DNA of 20,701 nucleotides from JBBQVS01 sp964250805 (GTDB lineage: Bacteria > Chloroflexota > Ktedonobacteria > Ktedonobacterales > Ktedonobacteraceae), in contig CAXUHG010000097.1 of the NCBI GenBank assembly GCA_964250805.1, positions 1 to 20,701 of the forward strand, read 5' to 3'. Shown here one piece after another: positions 5,577 through 13,570 of the stretch. The translations under genes were made by a program, and so were the position numbers. The notes below the pieces were generated by a model, which was not told the DNA's origin, did no database searches, and saw only the letters and a program-made list of their open reading frames with translations. Numbering within the stretch: position 1 is the first letter of the stretch; every line of letters begins with the position of its first letter.

Positions 5577-8500
5577 ATGACTGCCATTGAGCGAACAGCC
5601 TATCCTCGTTTTACCCGTGCTCCCTCAGTCAAGGAGTTACGTGATATCTATACCCCAACGCCTGGGGATGTCGCGTTTGTAGCCACCAAAGCACGTGGAC
5701 CATCCCAAAAGTTTGCGCTGATGATCTTGCTGAAGGTCTATCAGCGTCTGCATTACTTCCCAGAGCCACAAACCATTCCTGGAGTGGTGATCAGCCATAT
5801 CCGCGCGGTTATGAAGCTGGAAGCTGACCTGGTACCCGATATTTCCCCGGCGACCCTCCAGCGCTACCATGTTGCCCTACGGGAGCACTTGGAGATTACA
5901 ACCCTGGGCAAACAGGCTCGCCATGTGGCGACCCGTGCGATGCACACGTCAGCCCAGGTGATGAACAACCCGGCGGATCTCATCAATGCGGCTATCGAGA
6001 TGCTGCTGGCCGAACACTGTGAACTGCCTGCCTTTAGCACGCTAGATCGCCTGGCCCGACGTATTCGCACCCTCGTCAATGGAGGGATCTATCAACGCAT
6101 TCTTGCAAGCCTGTCGGATGCAGAGCAGCAAGCGCTTTCTGGTCTGCTCCGTGCCGAGGAAGCTTCTCCATTTACCCCATTCAATCGGATCAAAGAAGTG
6201 CCCAAGAGTGCCACACTTACCCATCTAGATGAGTGGCTCTCGCGCCTGCTCTGGCTTCAGTCACAAGGGAATACCGGGCGTCTGGTTGAAGGGATTCTCC
6301 AGGCAAAGATCAGCTACCTGGCTGAAGAAGCGCGATCCTTGCATGCATCTGACTTCTCAGACTTCTTACCTCCCAAACGCTTTGCTCTGCTGGTCTGCCT
6401 TCTGCACCAGGCGACGATTGCCACTCGCGATGAGATTGTGCAGATGTTCATCAAACGTATGACCAAGCTGACCACGAAAGCCAAAGAAGAGTTGGAGCGG
6501 TTACGCAAAGAGGATCGCACCACCACTGAACGCCTGATTGACGTGTTTACTGAGGTCTTGCAGACCAATACGGAAACGCCCGATGTGGCAGAAGCCGGAA
6601 AACAGATCCGCAAAGTCCTCGATGATGCAGGAGGGACGGTGCAACTGCTCGAACAGTGTGAGCAAGTGAGCGCCCACCATGGAGATCGGTATCAACCCCT
6701 GGTCTGGCGCTTTTACTCCTCCCATCGCAAAGCGCTCTTCAGCGTCATTAAAACGCTCGACCTTTCCTCAACGACCTCGGATCAGGTCCTTATTGATGCG
6801 ATGAACTTTATCATTGCGCATGAACATGACCCGAAGAAGTATTTGGAAGCGACGCTTGATCTCTCCTTTGCCAGCGCGAAATGGCAACGCACGGTGATGG
6901 TCCGGCGCAAAAGCAAGAGTTGGCATATTCGCCAGCACCTGGAGACGTGCGTGTTTTCCTATGTGGCCGAGGAACTCAAGACCGGCGATCTGTGCGTGGC
7001 AGGCTCAGAACAGTTTGCCGATTATCGAGACCAGCTTCTCAGTTGGGAGGAATGTGAACCCAAACTGGCTGACTATTGTCAGCAGCTTCGTTTTCCGGTT
7101 ACTGCTGAAGGCTTTGTCGAGCATCTACGCACCTTTCTGACCGAGGTGGCGGCAGAGGCTGACCGAACCAGGCCACAAAACCACGAATTAATCATCAATG
7201 AGAAAGGAGAGCCAGCGCTCAAAAAACTGCGAGCAAAAGCGACCCCTACAAACCTTGCGCAGCTGGAGGAGGCTCTCGTCGAAAAGATTCCTGAACGACA
7301 CCTCTTGGATGTGCTCGCACGCATTGATCACGTGACCGGCTTTACCCGCCATTTCGGTCCCTTGTCCGGCAGCGAACCGAAAACGCCCGATGCCAGAGAG
7401 CGACATCTGCTCACAATCTTTGCCTATGGCACCCATCTAGGTCCGCACCAGATGGCTCGTCACCTCAAAGGTGCCCTGACTGCTGATCAGATTGCCCATC
7501 TCAATCACCGCCACTTTACGGTTGCCAAACTGGAGGCTGCTCAACGTGATATTATTGATCGGTTTCATCGGTTTACCTTGCCGCGCTACTGGGGTGATGA
7601 AAAACGGGTGGCTGCCGATGGGACGCAATATGACCTGGCCGAAGAGAATTTGCTGGCCGAGAAACACATTCGCTATGGAGGGTTTGGAGGGATTGCCTAT
7701 CATCATGTGAGTGATCTGTACATTCTGCTTTTCAGTCATTTCGTCGCCTGTGGAACGTGGGAAGCCATCTACATTTTAGATATCCTGATGCGCAATCAAT
7801 CCACGATCAAGCCAACCACCATTCACGCGGATACCCAGGGCCAAAACCTTCCTGTGTTTGGCCTCTCGTACTTGTTGGGGGTTGAGCTGATGCCGCGCAT
7901 TCGCAACTGGAAGGAGTTGAAATTCTATCGTCCATCGAAAGAAACGCAGTACGAGCATATCGATGCGCTCTTCGGGGACAATGTGGTCGATTGGGATCTG
8001 ATTCAAACCCATTGGAAAGATCTCATGCGCGTTGTCATTTCGATTCAGGAAGGGAAGCTGTTACCATCCATGCTCTTACGCAAGCTCACCACCTACAGCC
8101 GCAAAAACCGCCTTTATCAAGCGTTTCATGCGTTAGGAACGGTGGTACGGACTGCCTTCCTCCTCACGTTCATTTCAGATGTCAAACTCCGTGAAGTGAT
8201 CCATCGCAGTACCAATAAAGTAGAACAATACAATGCCTTTGAAGATTGGATTACCTTCGCCTCGGCAGGAACCATCTACGAACGAGCCTATGAAGAGCAG
8301 GAAAAACGCATTAAATACACGGGGTTGCTTGCAAATTGTATTATGTTAGACAATACCGTTGAGATCAGCACAGCCCTCAATGCACTTGCAAAAGAGGGGT
8401 TGATCCCCACGATTGATGAACTGGCTGCACTCTCACCGTATCAGACCAAGCACATTAAACGCTTTGGCAATTATGAACTCGATCTCCAGGCTATTGCTGC

Positions 8501-8612
8501 GCCGCTCACGGATGATCTTACCTTTGAGATTGCGCCTCCTCCACAAGCTGATGTCGTAGAGGCAGGTCGAGATGGGCCGCTCCCACCAGAGATCGAACCA
8601 TCGCTTGACTGA
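5577..8612 (+). CDS. tnpA: Tn3-family transposase TnpA
   Basis: A 1011-residue transposase, the usual full size for the family. The N-terminal half is the helical DNA-binding region that recognises the terminal repeats (DUF4158-type N terminus, motif PRFTRAPSVKELRDIYTP). The C-terminal half is the DDE_Tnp_Tn3 catalytic domain. The catalytic triad can be placed at Asp681 (AADGTQYD), Asp752 (HADTQGQN) and Glu883 (NKVEQYN), close to the spacing in Tn3 itself. It catalyses replicative transposition at the element's 53-bp ends. The ATG at 5577 follows TAGGAGG by nine bases. A GTG seven codons upstream lies before that site. The frame is intact, and the stop lies 88 bases before the right terminal repeat. 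No resolvase gene accompanies it. Confidence 0.95.
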   Translation: MTAIERTAYPRFTRAPSVKELRDIYTPTPGDVAFVATKARGPSQKFALMILLKVYQRLHYFPEPQTIPGVVISHIRAVMKLEADLVPDISPATLQRYHVALREHLEITTLGKQARHVATRAMHTSAQVMNNPADLINAAIEMLLAEHCELPAFSTLDRLARRIRTLVNGGIYQRILASLSDAEQQALSGLLRAEEASPFTPFNRIKEVPKSATLTHLDEWLSRLLWLQSQGNTGRLVEGILQAKISYLAEEARSLHASDFSDFLPPKRFALLVCLLHQATIATRDEIVQMFIKRMTKLTTKAKEELERLRKEDRTTTERLIDVFTEVLQTNTETPDVAEAGKQIRKVLDDAGGTVQLLEQCEQVSAHHGDRYQPLVWRFYSSHRKALFSVIKTLDLSSTTSDQVLIDAMNFIIAHEHDPKKYLEATLDLSFASAKWQRTVMVRRKSKSWHIRQHLETCVFSYVAEELKTGDLCVAGSEQFADYRDQLLSWEECEPKLADYCQQLRFPVTAEGFVEHLRTFLTEVAAEADRTRPQNHELIINEKGEPALKKLRAKATPTNLAQLEEALVEKIPERHLLDVLARIDHVTGFTRHFGPLSGSEPKTPDARERHLLTIFAYGTHLGPHQMARHLKGALTADQIAHLNHRHFTVAKLEAAQRDIIDRFHRFTLPRYWGDEKRVAADGTQYDLAEENLLAEKHIRYGGFGGIAYHHVSDLYILLFSHFVACGTWEAIYILDILMRNQSTIKPTTIHADTQGQNLPVFGLSYLLGVELMPRIRNWKELKFYRPSKETQYEHIDALFGDNVVDWDLIQTHWKDLMRVVISIQEGKLLPSMLLRKLTTYSRKNRLYQAFHALGTVVRTAFLLTFISDVKLREVIHRSTNKVEQYNAFEDWITFASAGTIYERAYEEQEKRIKYTGLLANCIMLDNTVEISTALNALAKEGLIPTIDELAALSPYQTKHIKRFGNYELDLQAIAAPLTDDLTFEIAPPPQADVVEAGRDGPLPPEIEPSLD

Positions 8613-8700
8613 GAACCTGCGAGAGAGAAACCCATCGTTTTCTCAGCTATTCAGAGAGAGGCACGTATATCAGAGGATCATCCGTGTCTCTCCCTATAAG

Positions 8701-8753
8701 AATATAACAAATTGCTTTATGATAGAATTTTACACGTATCCTGGGCCTACCTC
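8701..8753 (-). repeat. Right terminal inverted repeat of the Tn3-type transposon
   Basis: This is the exact reverse complement of 2290-2342 over all 53 bases. Identity stops immediately on both sides. Its outermost base supplies the third base of the TAG stop codon of the SRPBCC gene. Confidence 0.93.
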
Positions 8754-9253
8754 TAGACGTCGAGATCGTCGTTAACGATACTCAATAACGTTTCCATCCG
8801 ACTTTGGACATACTTGAGTAAACTTTGCTCAATGACTAGTTTTGCTTCTGGATTGGCAGGTATGAGACCGTAAGACACTTCTACATTCGTCATGTTATTT
8901 CCACTATCGGTAAAGGACCATGCAGCTTCCATGCGCTTAAGAAGCTGTTGTTGTATAGGTGAGGAAAAGTGGGTAGTTTGATACGAGACGAAGTGATACG
9001 GCTCGTATGTCAATAACGTTTCGCCGACGCTCGTTCCATCGTCAAAGGTCATCACGCGTTCCTGTCCAATTTTCCAATCTTTCGTCGGTACTGTTGCTGA
9101 AATGATGCCTGCTACATCTCCCTTACGAGGAAAGAGGTGGGAAATGTCAGCATCTATCATGCAGTCGAACACATCTTTGATTGAACGGTTCATTGTCCGT
9201 GTCACGTGGACAGATGGTGTCCCCTCTGGTGTTGAAAATGTGTCTGTTGGCAT
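8753..9253 (-). CDS. SRPBCC-family (START/Bet v1-like) protein
   Basis: A 166-residue protein with the layout of SRPBCC or polyketide-cyclase-like folds. An early strand (SVHVTRTMNRSIKDVFDCMID) leads into a helix. Several strands follow (GQERVMTFDDGTSVGETLLTYE and MEAAWSFTD), then a long C-terminal helix (KLVIEQSLLKYVQSRMETLLS). Such proteins bind hydrophobic ligands in a deep cavity. Catalysis is possible but not indicated. There is no signal peptide. The ATG at 9253 follows a purine-rich AGAAAGAG. Its TAG stop is formed at the junction with the Tn3-type transposon, so the product length is unchanged by the insertion. It lies 82 nt downstream of the MDR gene and was formerly 44 nt upstream of the reductase gene at 1310-2239. 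Confidence 0.75.
   Translation of the reverse strand: MPTDTFSTPEGTPSVHVTRTMNRSIKDVFDCMIDADISHLFPRKGDVAGIISATVPTKDWKIGQERVMTFDDGTSVGETLLTYEPYHFVSYQTTHFSSPIQQQLLKRMEAAWSFTDSGNNMTNVEVSYGLIPANPEAKLVIEQSLLKYVQSRMETLLSIVNDDLDV
8754..8758. repeat. Target site duplication of the Tn3-type transposon, right copy
   Basis: TAGAC matches 2285-2289 exactly and directly abuts the right terminal repeat. On the minus strand it forms part of the final codons of the SRPBCC gene. Confidence 0.92.
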
Positions 9254-9335
9254 TGTACTTTTTCTCTTTCTTGTCTTTGTATCCTATTTCAGGCAATTAT
9301 ATGAACTTCAATGACGAAGCAAGGAGACCATCACG

Positions 9336-10406
9336 CTATGGCGTCAGCACCGTCAGTTGAAAAGCACTCCCGTGGTCGTGTGCGTACCGGATTGCTGAAT
9401 TCACCTCTTCGAGAGGGAAGACACGGGTTGAGAGCACATCGAGACGGAGCAGACCAGCGCGAATCAATCCAGCGAGCAACAAGGGAGCGTGTTGTGGATA
9501 CATATACTGACCCCGTATCACGATGTTATTATGCATGGCATGTCCGTAGGGTATCTCTATGTCAGCATTGACGCCTCCCATCAAAACAGCGGTTCCGTTT
9601 GGGCGTACCGCCAGAATGCCGCGACGAGTTGGCACCGCATCTTGCGTTTGCCCCAATATATCGAGCATGCAGTCAATTGGACCCTCGGCAGCCTGTACAA
9701 TACGTTTCCTGTTGCTTGCCTCATCATCAGAGAGCAGAACGGGACGGACGCGTTCACCAAAGTAGTTCACCAGGACATCAAGACGGTCCTTATTCCTTCC
9801 AGGCGCAACGACTCGTTCCACGCCCATCGCTAGAGCAACAGCCACTGCTGCACCGCCAAAGGAGCCAGTTGCTCCATTCACCATCACAATCTGTCCCGGC
9901 TGGACGTTTGCTGCCAGCAGTCCACCGTAAGGAACGAGCAGTGCAACCAACCAGGTCAGCTTCACAGGGTCCATGCCATCCATATGGTCGAGTGGAGCGG
10001 CATTTTCAAGGGGAATGAGCATCTTCTCGGCAAACGGACCATTGCGAAAGTAGGTCTGGAGTTTCTGTGGCCCCTCTCCTCGGGCTATCCATCCTTGCAG
10101 CATACTATTGGCTGGTGACGTGCTGTCATCACGTGGTCGAACCATCGGATCACAAAAAACAAGTTGACCAGGTTTTAATCGAGTGGTATCAGGTCCAGTC
10201 CTTTCCACTACTCCAATCGCTCCACATCCGGGAGCAAGAGGAAGGACGAGGGGATAGGGTCTCTTTCCACTAAAGACTTCCTGTGCATACGTCCCAACGG
10301 GGGCCGCCAGCACACGAACGAGTACTTCACCCGCCCCTGGAACGGGTTCGGGAATATCTTCAAGAAGAAGAGGTTGACCGAGTGCTTTCAGAATCGCTGC
10401 TTTCAT
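9336..10406 (-). CDS. Zinc-free MDR-family oxidoreductase
   Basis: A 356-residue medium-chain dehydrogenase/reductase. The N-terminal GroES-like fold contains EDIPEPVPGAGEVLVRVLAA. The cofactor-binding Rossmann part contains VNGATGSFGGAA (motif at 178-185), as in NAD(P)-dependent quinone reductases. Where zinc alcohol dehydrogenases have GHE, this protein has GCG (60-62), so a catalytic zinc is unlikely. The ATG at 10406 follows AAGGAAA by six bases. In-frame codons further upstream run through the hairpin and the preceding gene and are rejected. It lies in a minus-strand cluster, after a 140-nt gap holding a long hairpin and a small palindrome. The substrate is unknown. Confidence 0.83.
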   Translation of the reverse strand: MKAAILKALGQPLLLEDIPEPVPGAGEVLVRVLAAPVGTYAQEVFSGKRPYPLVLPLAPGCGAIGVVERTGPDTTRLKPGQLVFCDPMVRPRDDSTSPANSMLQGWIARGEGPQKLQTYFRNGPFAEKMLIPLENAAPLDHMDGMDPVKLTWLVALLVPYGGLLAANVQPGQIVMVNGATGSFGGAAVAVALAMGVERVVAPGRNKDRLDVLVNYFGERVRPVLLSDDEASNRKRIVQAAEGPIDCMLDILGQTQDAVPTRRGILAVRPNGTAVLMGGVNADIEIPYGHAMHNNIVIRGQYMYPQHAPLLLAGLIRAGLLRLDVLSTRVFPLEEVNSAIRYAHDHGSAFQLTVLTP

Positions 10407-10447
10407 ACAAAGTTTCCTTTCATAGTTGTATACAGGTATGGTAGTAT

Positions 10448-10461
10448 ACAGCCTAAGCTGT
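10448..10461. promoter_or_regulatory. Small palindrome upstream of the MDR gene
   Basis: ACAGC (10448-10452) and GCTGT (10457-10461) pair around CTAA, and weaker symmetry extends outward (GGTAT on one side, ATACC on the other). TATACAG also recurs nearby. It lies 42 bases before the MDR start and could be an operator for an internal promoter, but no clear -35 and -10 pair is seen. Confidence 0.3.
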
Positions 10462-10489
10462 AAAGCTATACCAGAGTGTATTACTACTA

Positions 10490-10550
10490 GTAGGGGGGAT
10501 GTATATCCCACGAAATGAGTACACCCTTTCGAGGGATATACACCCCCTAC
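10490..10550 (-). terminator. Long hairpin at the end of the DUF4267-like gene, terminator or attenuator
   Basis: The 61-base region folds into a 23-bp stem: eight pairs (GTAGGGGG with CCCCCTAC), a two-base bulge, ten pairs (TGTATATCCC with GGGATATACA), one A-A mismatch and five pairs (CGAAA with TTTCG), closed by an 11-base loop. On the minus strand it begins at the TAG stop of the membrane-protein gene. No T run follows, so it is not a classical intrinsic terminator. It may reduce read-through into the MDR gene or stabilise the upstream mRNA. Confidence 0.55.
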
Positions 10551-10894
10551 CTGATCGCCATGCCACAAAGGAGATGCACGATCGCTCCGACAGATGCGCC
10601 TATCATCATCCCCCACTCCTTCTTCCCCATCGCAATGACGACATCCACGAGTTGAATCACAGCGGCCGTAAAGAGAACCCATGCGACAGCTGGTCTACCA
10701 AGCCAATACGGCAGAATTCCGGCTGCTAGCCCGAACGGAATGGAGCGTGCTGCATACATACGCACGTAGAATAGCTCACCGCGTCCCACCTGACTCGAAC
10801 CAGAGAACGATCCCGGTCGCAGAAGAGCAATCACTGCCGCCCCTGCTGAAGCGAGGGAGACGAGAAGATTCAGAAAACGAAGGAGAGTTTGCAT
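10547..10894 (-). CDS. DUF4267-like small membrane protein
   Basis: A 115-residue integral membrane protein with about four hydrophobic helices: one near the N terminus (LLRFLNLLVSLASAGAAVIALL), one around IPFGLAAGILPYWLG, one at AVAWVLFTAAVIQLVDVVIA and one at MIGASVGAIVHLLCGMA. Size and pattern resemble DUF4267 proteins, whose function is unknown. The ATG at 10894 is preferred over a GTG three codons earlier because AAAAGG precedes it at suitable distance. It lies only 24 nt downstream of the CocE-family gene and is probably co-transcribed with it. A long hairpin begins at its stop codon. Confidence 0.68.
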   Translation of the reverse strand: MQTLLRFLNLLVSLASAGAAVIALLRPGSFSGSSQVGRGELFYVRMYAARSIPFGLAAGILPYWLGRPAVAWVLFTAAVIQLVDVVIAMGKKEWGMMIGASVGAIVHLLCGMAIR

Positions 10895-10918
10895 TGTCAG
10901 CACCTTTTTTGAAGACTA

Positions 10919-12511
10919 TTAACTAGGGATGATCGGCAAAAGCAAGGAAGAAGGATATTTGCCTCCCGTATATATGGTATTTATTCCGGTCAGAGCCGCC
11001 GGATTACGATCTTCAGGGTCGTTGTGATTGAATTCTGCCCATGCTCCACTATCATGTGTTCCGATAGTAAGAGCAAGGCGATGCCCCGATGCAAACACCA
11101 TACTCGTCGGCCAGATCTCTATCTCCACAGGAACAATCTGCCCAGGCGTCAGCTTTTGCACCTGATCATGTGTGTGAAATGGGCGAGCGTCCGTTGAGCG
11201 GGATGGATCAAGTTTCCGCTGCGAGGCACGCAACCATCCGGCGGTCACGGGAATAGCCTCGCTGTTGGCTCCAATACCGGGAACCTCGTTGCCGTTCGCA
11301 TCATGGTTGCGAATGGTCACAAAGATATCCATGTCGTCGGTCGCGGAAGATACCCACAATTTGAGTGCGAGCGGTCCAGTCACTTCCGTATCCTGTACAA
11401 ACGGAGCGGTCGTGAAGGTGATATCACCCTCAGTTGCTGTGTAGTTGACGTGTGCCTCTGCTTCTGGTTGCTCAGCGGCTATACTGCTGCTGGCAGCATC
11501 GAGATAGAAATGCGACCAGTGTGTGCGAGCCAGAGGCCATTCCTGTTCATCGCGCCACATCACCTCGTGCCCTTTGCGAATGGCGAGTTGCACAGGTGGC
11601 TGCTCAAGCCAACCATTTTCCACCCCTTTGAGCCAGTAGTCAAAAAACCGTTTCTGAAGAGCACGCCCTTCCTCACTGTAGAATGGGCTATAATGATCAC
11701 CCATGTGGACTCGCAGCCATGTATGAGCAGAAGCCACATGAAGATAGCCCTCAATATTCCCTCGTAGGTGCAGTCCCACGCCACTCCAGTTCCCAACAGA
11801 GAAGACAGGAATCATAATCCGGCTAAGGTCCGGCAAGCGCGAGTGATAGTAGTCATCATCGAGGAAATGCTCTTTGAAACTTGCGGTCACATCGACCCTA
11901 TTTGCGGCTCGTTCCTGCTCAGAGAGGCTCCCATCGTAGCCGTGTTGAACACGAGTCACATGGCTATACCAGGGGACGACAAAACCATTGTTGAAGATGC
12001 CTCCGTGTCTGGCAACATCACGGTATAAATCGACCAACCCTTCCCAGGGCAAAATCGCGACGAGGTGAGGTGGCTGGAGCGCAGCCACATGCCATTGCGA
12101 GACCGCGTAGTACGAGATTCCGCTTAATCCTATTTTGCCAGTGCTCCACGGCTGTTGTGCCGCCCATTCGATGGCATCATAAAAGTCCTCTGCTTCCTGA
12201 TGTGAAAAAGGGTCCAGGCGTCCTGGAGAGGCGCCAATCCCACGCTGATCGACTCGAAGCACCACATAGCCTTGTACGACCCACCAATCAGGATTGGGAG
12301 TTTCCCAATTCATGTAGGGACCCTGTTCGGCAATTCCGGCATAGGCTTTCGGATTATAGTCACGAAAGTGAATATCCTTCCCATATGGGCCGACTGTCAG
12401 TAACACCGGGTAAGTGCCAGATGTAGAAGGACGATAGACATTGCCACGAAGCTCTAGACCGTCTCGCATAGCAATGGCGACATCGTGCTCAAAGATGAGA
12501 GAATGTTGCAT
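10919..12511 (-). CDS. CocE/NonD-family alpha/beta hydrolase (X-Pro peptidase-like)
   Basis: A 530-residue hydrolase. The alpha/beta hydrolase part (about 1-300) has the oxyanion-region motif GYVVLRVDQRGIGASPG and the nucleophile in GISYYA (Ser133). A likely catalytic His lies in HMGDHYSPFYSEEG. The usual Asp after the GGW-like turn is not evident (this protein has VGNWSG), so the acid residue may differ. The C-terminal part is the jelly-roll domain of X-Pro dipeptidyl peptidases and cocaine esterases (TEVTGPLALKLWVSS, then DIFVTIRN). No signal peptide is seen, so it is probably cytoplasmic. The ATG at 12511 follows AAAAGGAGT by about five bases. It is the first structural gene after the TetR gene at 12749-13321, and the membrane-protein gene follows closely. 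Esterase or amidase activity is likely. The substrate is unknown. Confidence 0.85.
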   Translation of the reverse strand: MQHSLIFEHDVAIAMRDGLELRGNVYRPSTSGTYPVLLTVGPYGKDIHFRDYNPKAYAGIAEQGPYMNWETPNPDWWVVQGYVVLRVDQRGIGASPGRLDPFSHQEAEDFYDAIEWAAQQPWSTGKIGLSGISYYAVSQWHVAALQPPHLVAILPWEGLVDLYRDVARHGGIFNNGFVVPWYSHVTRVQHGYDGSLSEQERAANRVDVTASFKEHFLDDDYYHSRLPDLSRIMIPVFSVGNWSGVGLHLRGNIEGYLHVASAHTWLRVHMGDHYSPFYSEEGRALQKRFFDYWLKGVENGWLEQPPVQLAIRKGHEVMWRDEQEWPLARTHWSHFYLDAASSSIAAEQPEAEAHVNYTATEGDITFTTAPFVQDTEVTGPLALKLWVSSATDDMDIFVTIRNHDANGNEVPGIGANSEAIPVTAGWLRASQRKLDPSRSTDARPFHTHDQVQKLTPGQIVPVEIEIWPTSMVFASGHRLALTIGTHDSGAWAEFNHNDPEDRNPAALTGINTIYTGGKYPSSLLLPIIPS

Positions 12512-12712
12512 GAGATACTCCTTTTTACAATGAATCGAACGAAAGTAAGTGATGTTGGACCGTTGTCTTGCTGAGAAGGGATACCATATTCCCATCACCG
12601 AGTACTAGAGATCGCCTCGAGAGCGGTTTTCTCAAACCACGAATCACTTCTGCTCATATATCAGGGCAAAAGCTGCTCGTTTTCAGTTCCTGTACCAGGA
12701 AAACCGCATAAA

Positions 12713-12732
12713 CTGATTGGTCATCCAACCAG
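12713..12732. promoter_or_regulatory. Second operator-like palindrome between TetR and CocE-family genes
   Basis: CTGATTGG (12713-12720) and CCAACCAG (12725-12732) pair with one mismatch around TCAT. On the minus strand it begins CTGGTTGGA. The operator at 13336-13355 begins TTGGTTGGA on the same strand, so the two share eight bases. It lies just after the TetR stop and about 200 bases before the CocE start. Another short palindrome, TTCCTG with CAGGAA, lies at 12687-12701. The rest of this 237-base gap holds no gene. Confidence 0.4.
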
Positions 12733-12748
12733 GAAGGCAGAAATTTTT

Positions 12749-13321
12749 TCACTCTGACTCAAGCAAGCTCTTCACCATACGAGAGAGCAAACGGTAGGCA
12801 CTCTCAATATCGAAATCTGGTTCAGCGAGATGTTGAAGAGCCAAACCATCGATACAGGCAAGAAGAATGCTCGCCAGAGTATCAACATCAAAGGACCGTT
12901 CATCGCTAACGGCATCAACGATAGAGCTGATTCCCGAACGACCACTTTCCAGCAGTGAGCGAATTGCGGGCTGCAATGCTGAATTGCGGAATCCAAGGGC
13001 AAAGAGTTCGTACCGCAGGCGATACGCACCTGGGTTCTTCACTGTTCGTTGCAACATGTCATTGAGGGTGGCTTCGCGTAACTGATCAGGAGGCAGTGAA
13101 ATCCTCCTCTGATACCCACTCTCGGTGTAGCGGCGAGAGATATCCTTGAGCACTTCTACGAACAGCTCATCTTTATTCGCGAAGTAGTAATGCAATAACC
13201 CCGGAGCAACTCCTGCCTCGCGAGCAATGGCTTTAATCGTTGCAGCATCATACCCTTGTTCAACCAGAACATGAGACGCGGCTTGAATGATGTGTTCGCG
13301 AGTCGTTCCAGATGTTTCCAT
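12749..13321 (-). CDS. TetR-family transcriptional regulator
   Basis: A 190-residue predicted repressor. The helix-turn-helix (about 7-52) contains IIQAASHVLVEQGYDAATIK and the recognition motif AREAGVAPGLLHYYFANKDELF. The C-terminal ligand domain is helical and ends RLLSRMVKSLLES, a pattern often seen in TetR_C_6-like regulators. The ATG at 13321 follows AAGAGGAGTG. A longer frame upstream would run through the promoter and is rejected. It heads the minus-strand cluster (hydrolase, membrane protein, MDR, SRPBCC, reductase) and is the likely local controller. A near-perfect palindrome lies over its transcription start. Confidence 0.9.
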   Translation of the reverse strand: METSGTTREHIIQAASHVLVEQGYDAATIKAIAREAGVAPGLLHYYFANKDELFVEVLKDISRRYTESGYQRRISLPPDQLREATLNDMLQRTVKNPGAYRLRYELFALGFRNSALQPAIRSLLESGRSGISSIVDAVSDERSFDVDTLASILLACIDGLALQHLAEPDFDIESAYRLLSRMVKSLLESE

Positions 13322-13335
13322 GTCATGCACTCCTC

Positions 13336-13384
13336 TTGGTTGTACGTCCAACCAAAGTATACCAGAGAAATAGACCATTGTCAA
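13336..13384 (-). promoter_or_regulatory. Consensus promoter with palindromic operator for the TetR gene
   Basis: On the minus strand TTGACA (13384-13379) and TATACT (13361-13356) are spaced by exactly 17 bases. Directly after the -10 box lies a 20-base palindrome, TTGGTTG (13336-13342) with CAACCAA (13349-13355) around a nearly symmetric TACGTC centre. It covers the expected transcription start, so bound TetR would block initiation. Confidence 0.75.
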
Positions 13385-13570
13385 ATGGAGAGGCATGGAA
13401 GTTTTCTTCTCTCCTCTATATCGGAGCATCTTTACTGAGTCGATGGATCACGCATCTCTGCTACCTACGCAGAAGGTGTTCCTCTTCTGCTTTTTGCTCG
13501 TCTTTCTCGTTGCCAGCGGCTTTTCGCACTTAAAGCTTTTCCGTAAAGAATCCTTGCGATATCACAATAA

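Larger units (their letters stand above)
2290..8753. mobile_element. Complete Tn3-family transposon carrying metabolic cargo
   Basis: The 6464-bp element is bounded by perfect 53-bp inverted repeats and flanked by a 5-bp direct duplication (TAGAC). It encodes a full-length Tn3-type transposase near the right end. Its cargo is a TetR regulator, a muconolactone-isomerase-like protein, an UlaG-like hydrolase and perhaps a small protein near the left end. No serine resolvase or tyrosine recombinase gene lies inside, although Tn3 elements normally need one to resolve cointegrates. A repeat cluster at 2605-2687 might be a resolution site. A smaller MITE-like element has inserted within it. The intact ends, duplication and transposase suggest recent insertion and possible mobility. 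Confidence 0.93.

Noticed and set aside
9336..10682. Longer frame of the MDR gene running up to 10682
   Set aside because: It overlaps the hairpin and most of the membrane-protein gene in another frame. AAGGAAA before 10406 fixes the start.
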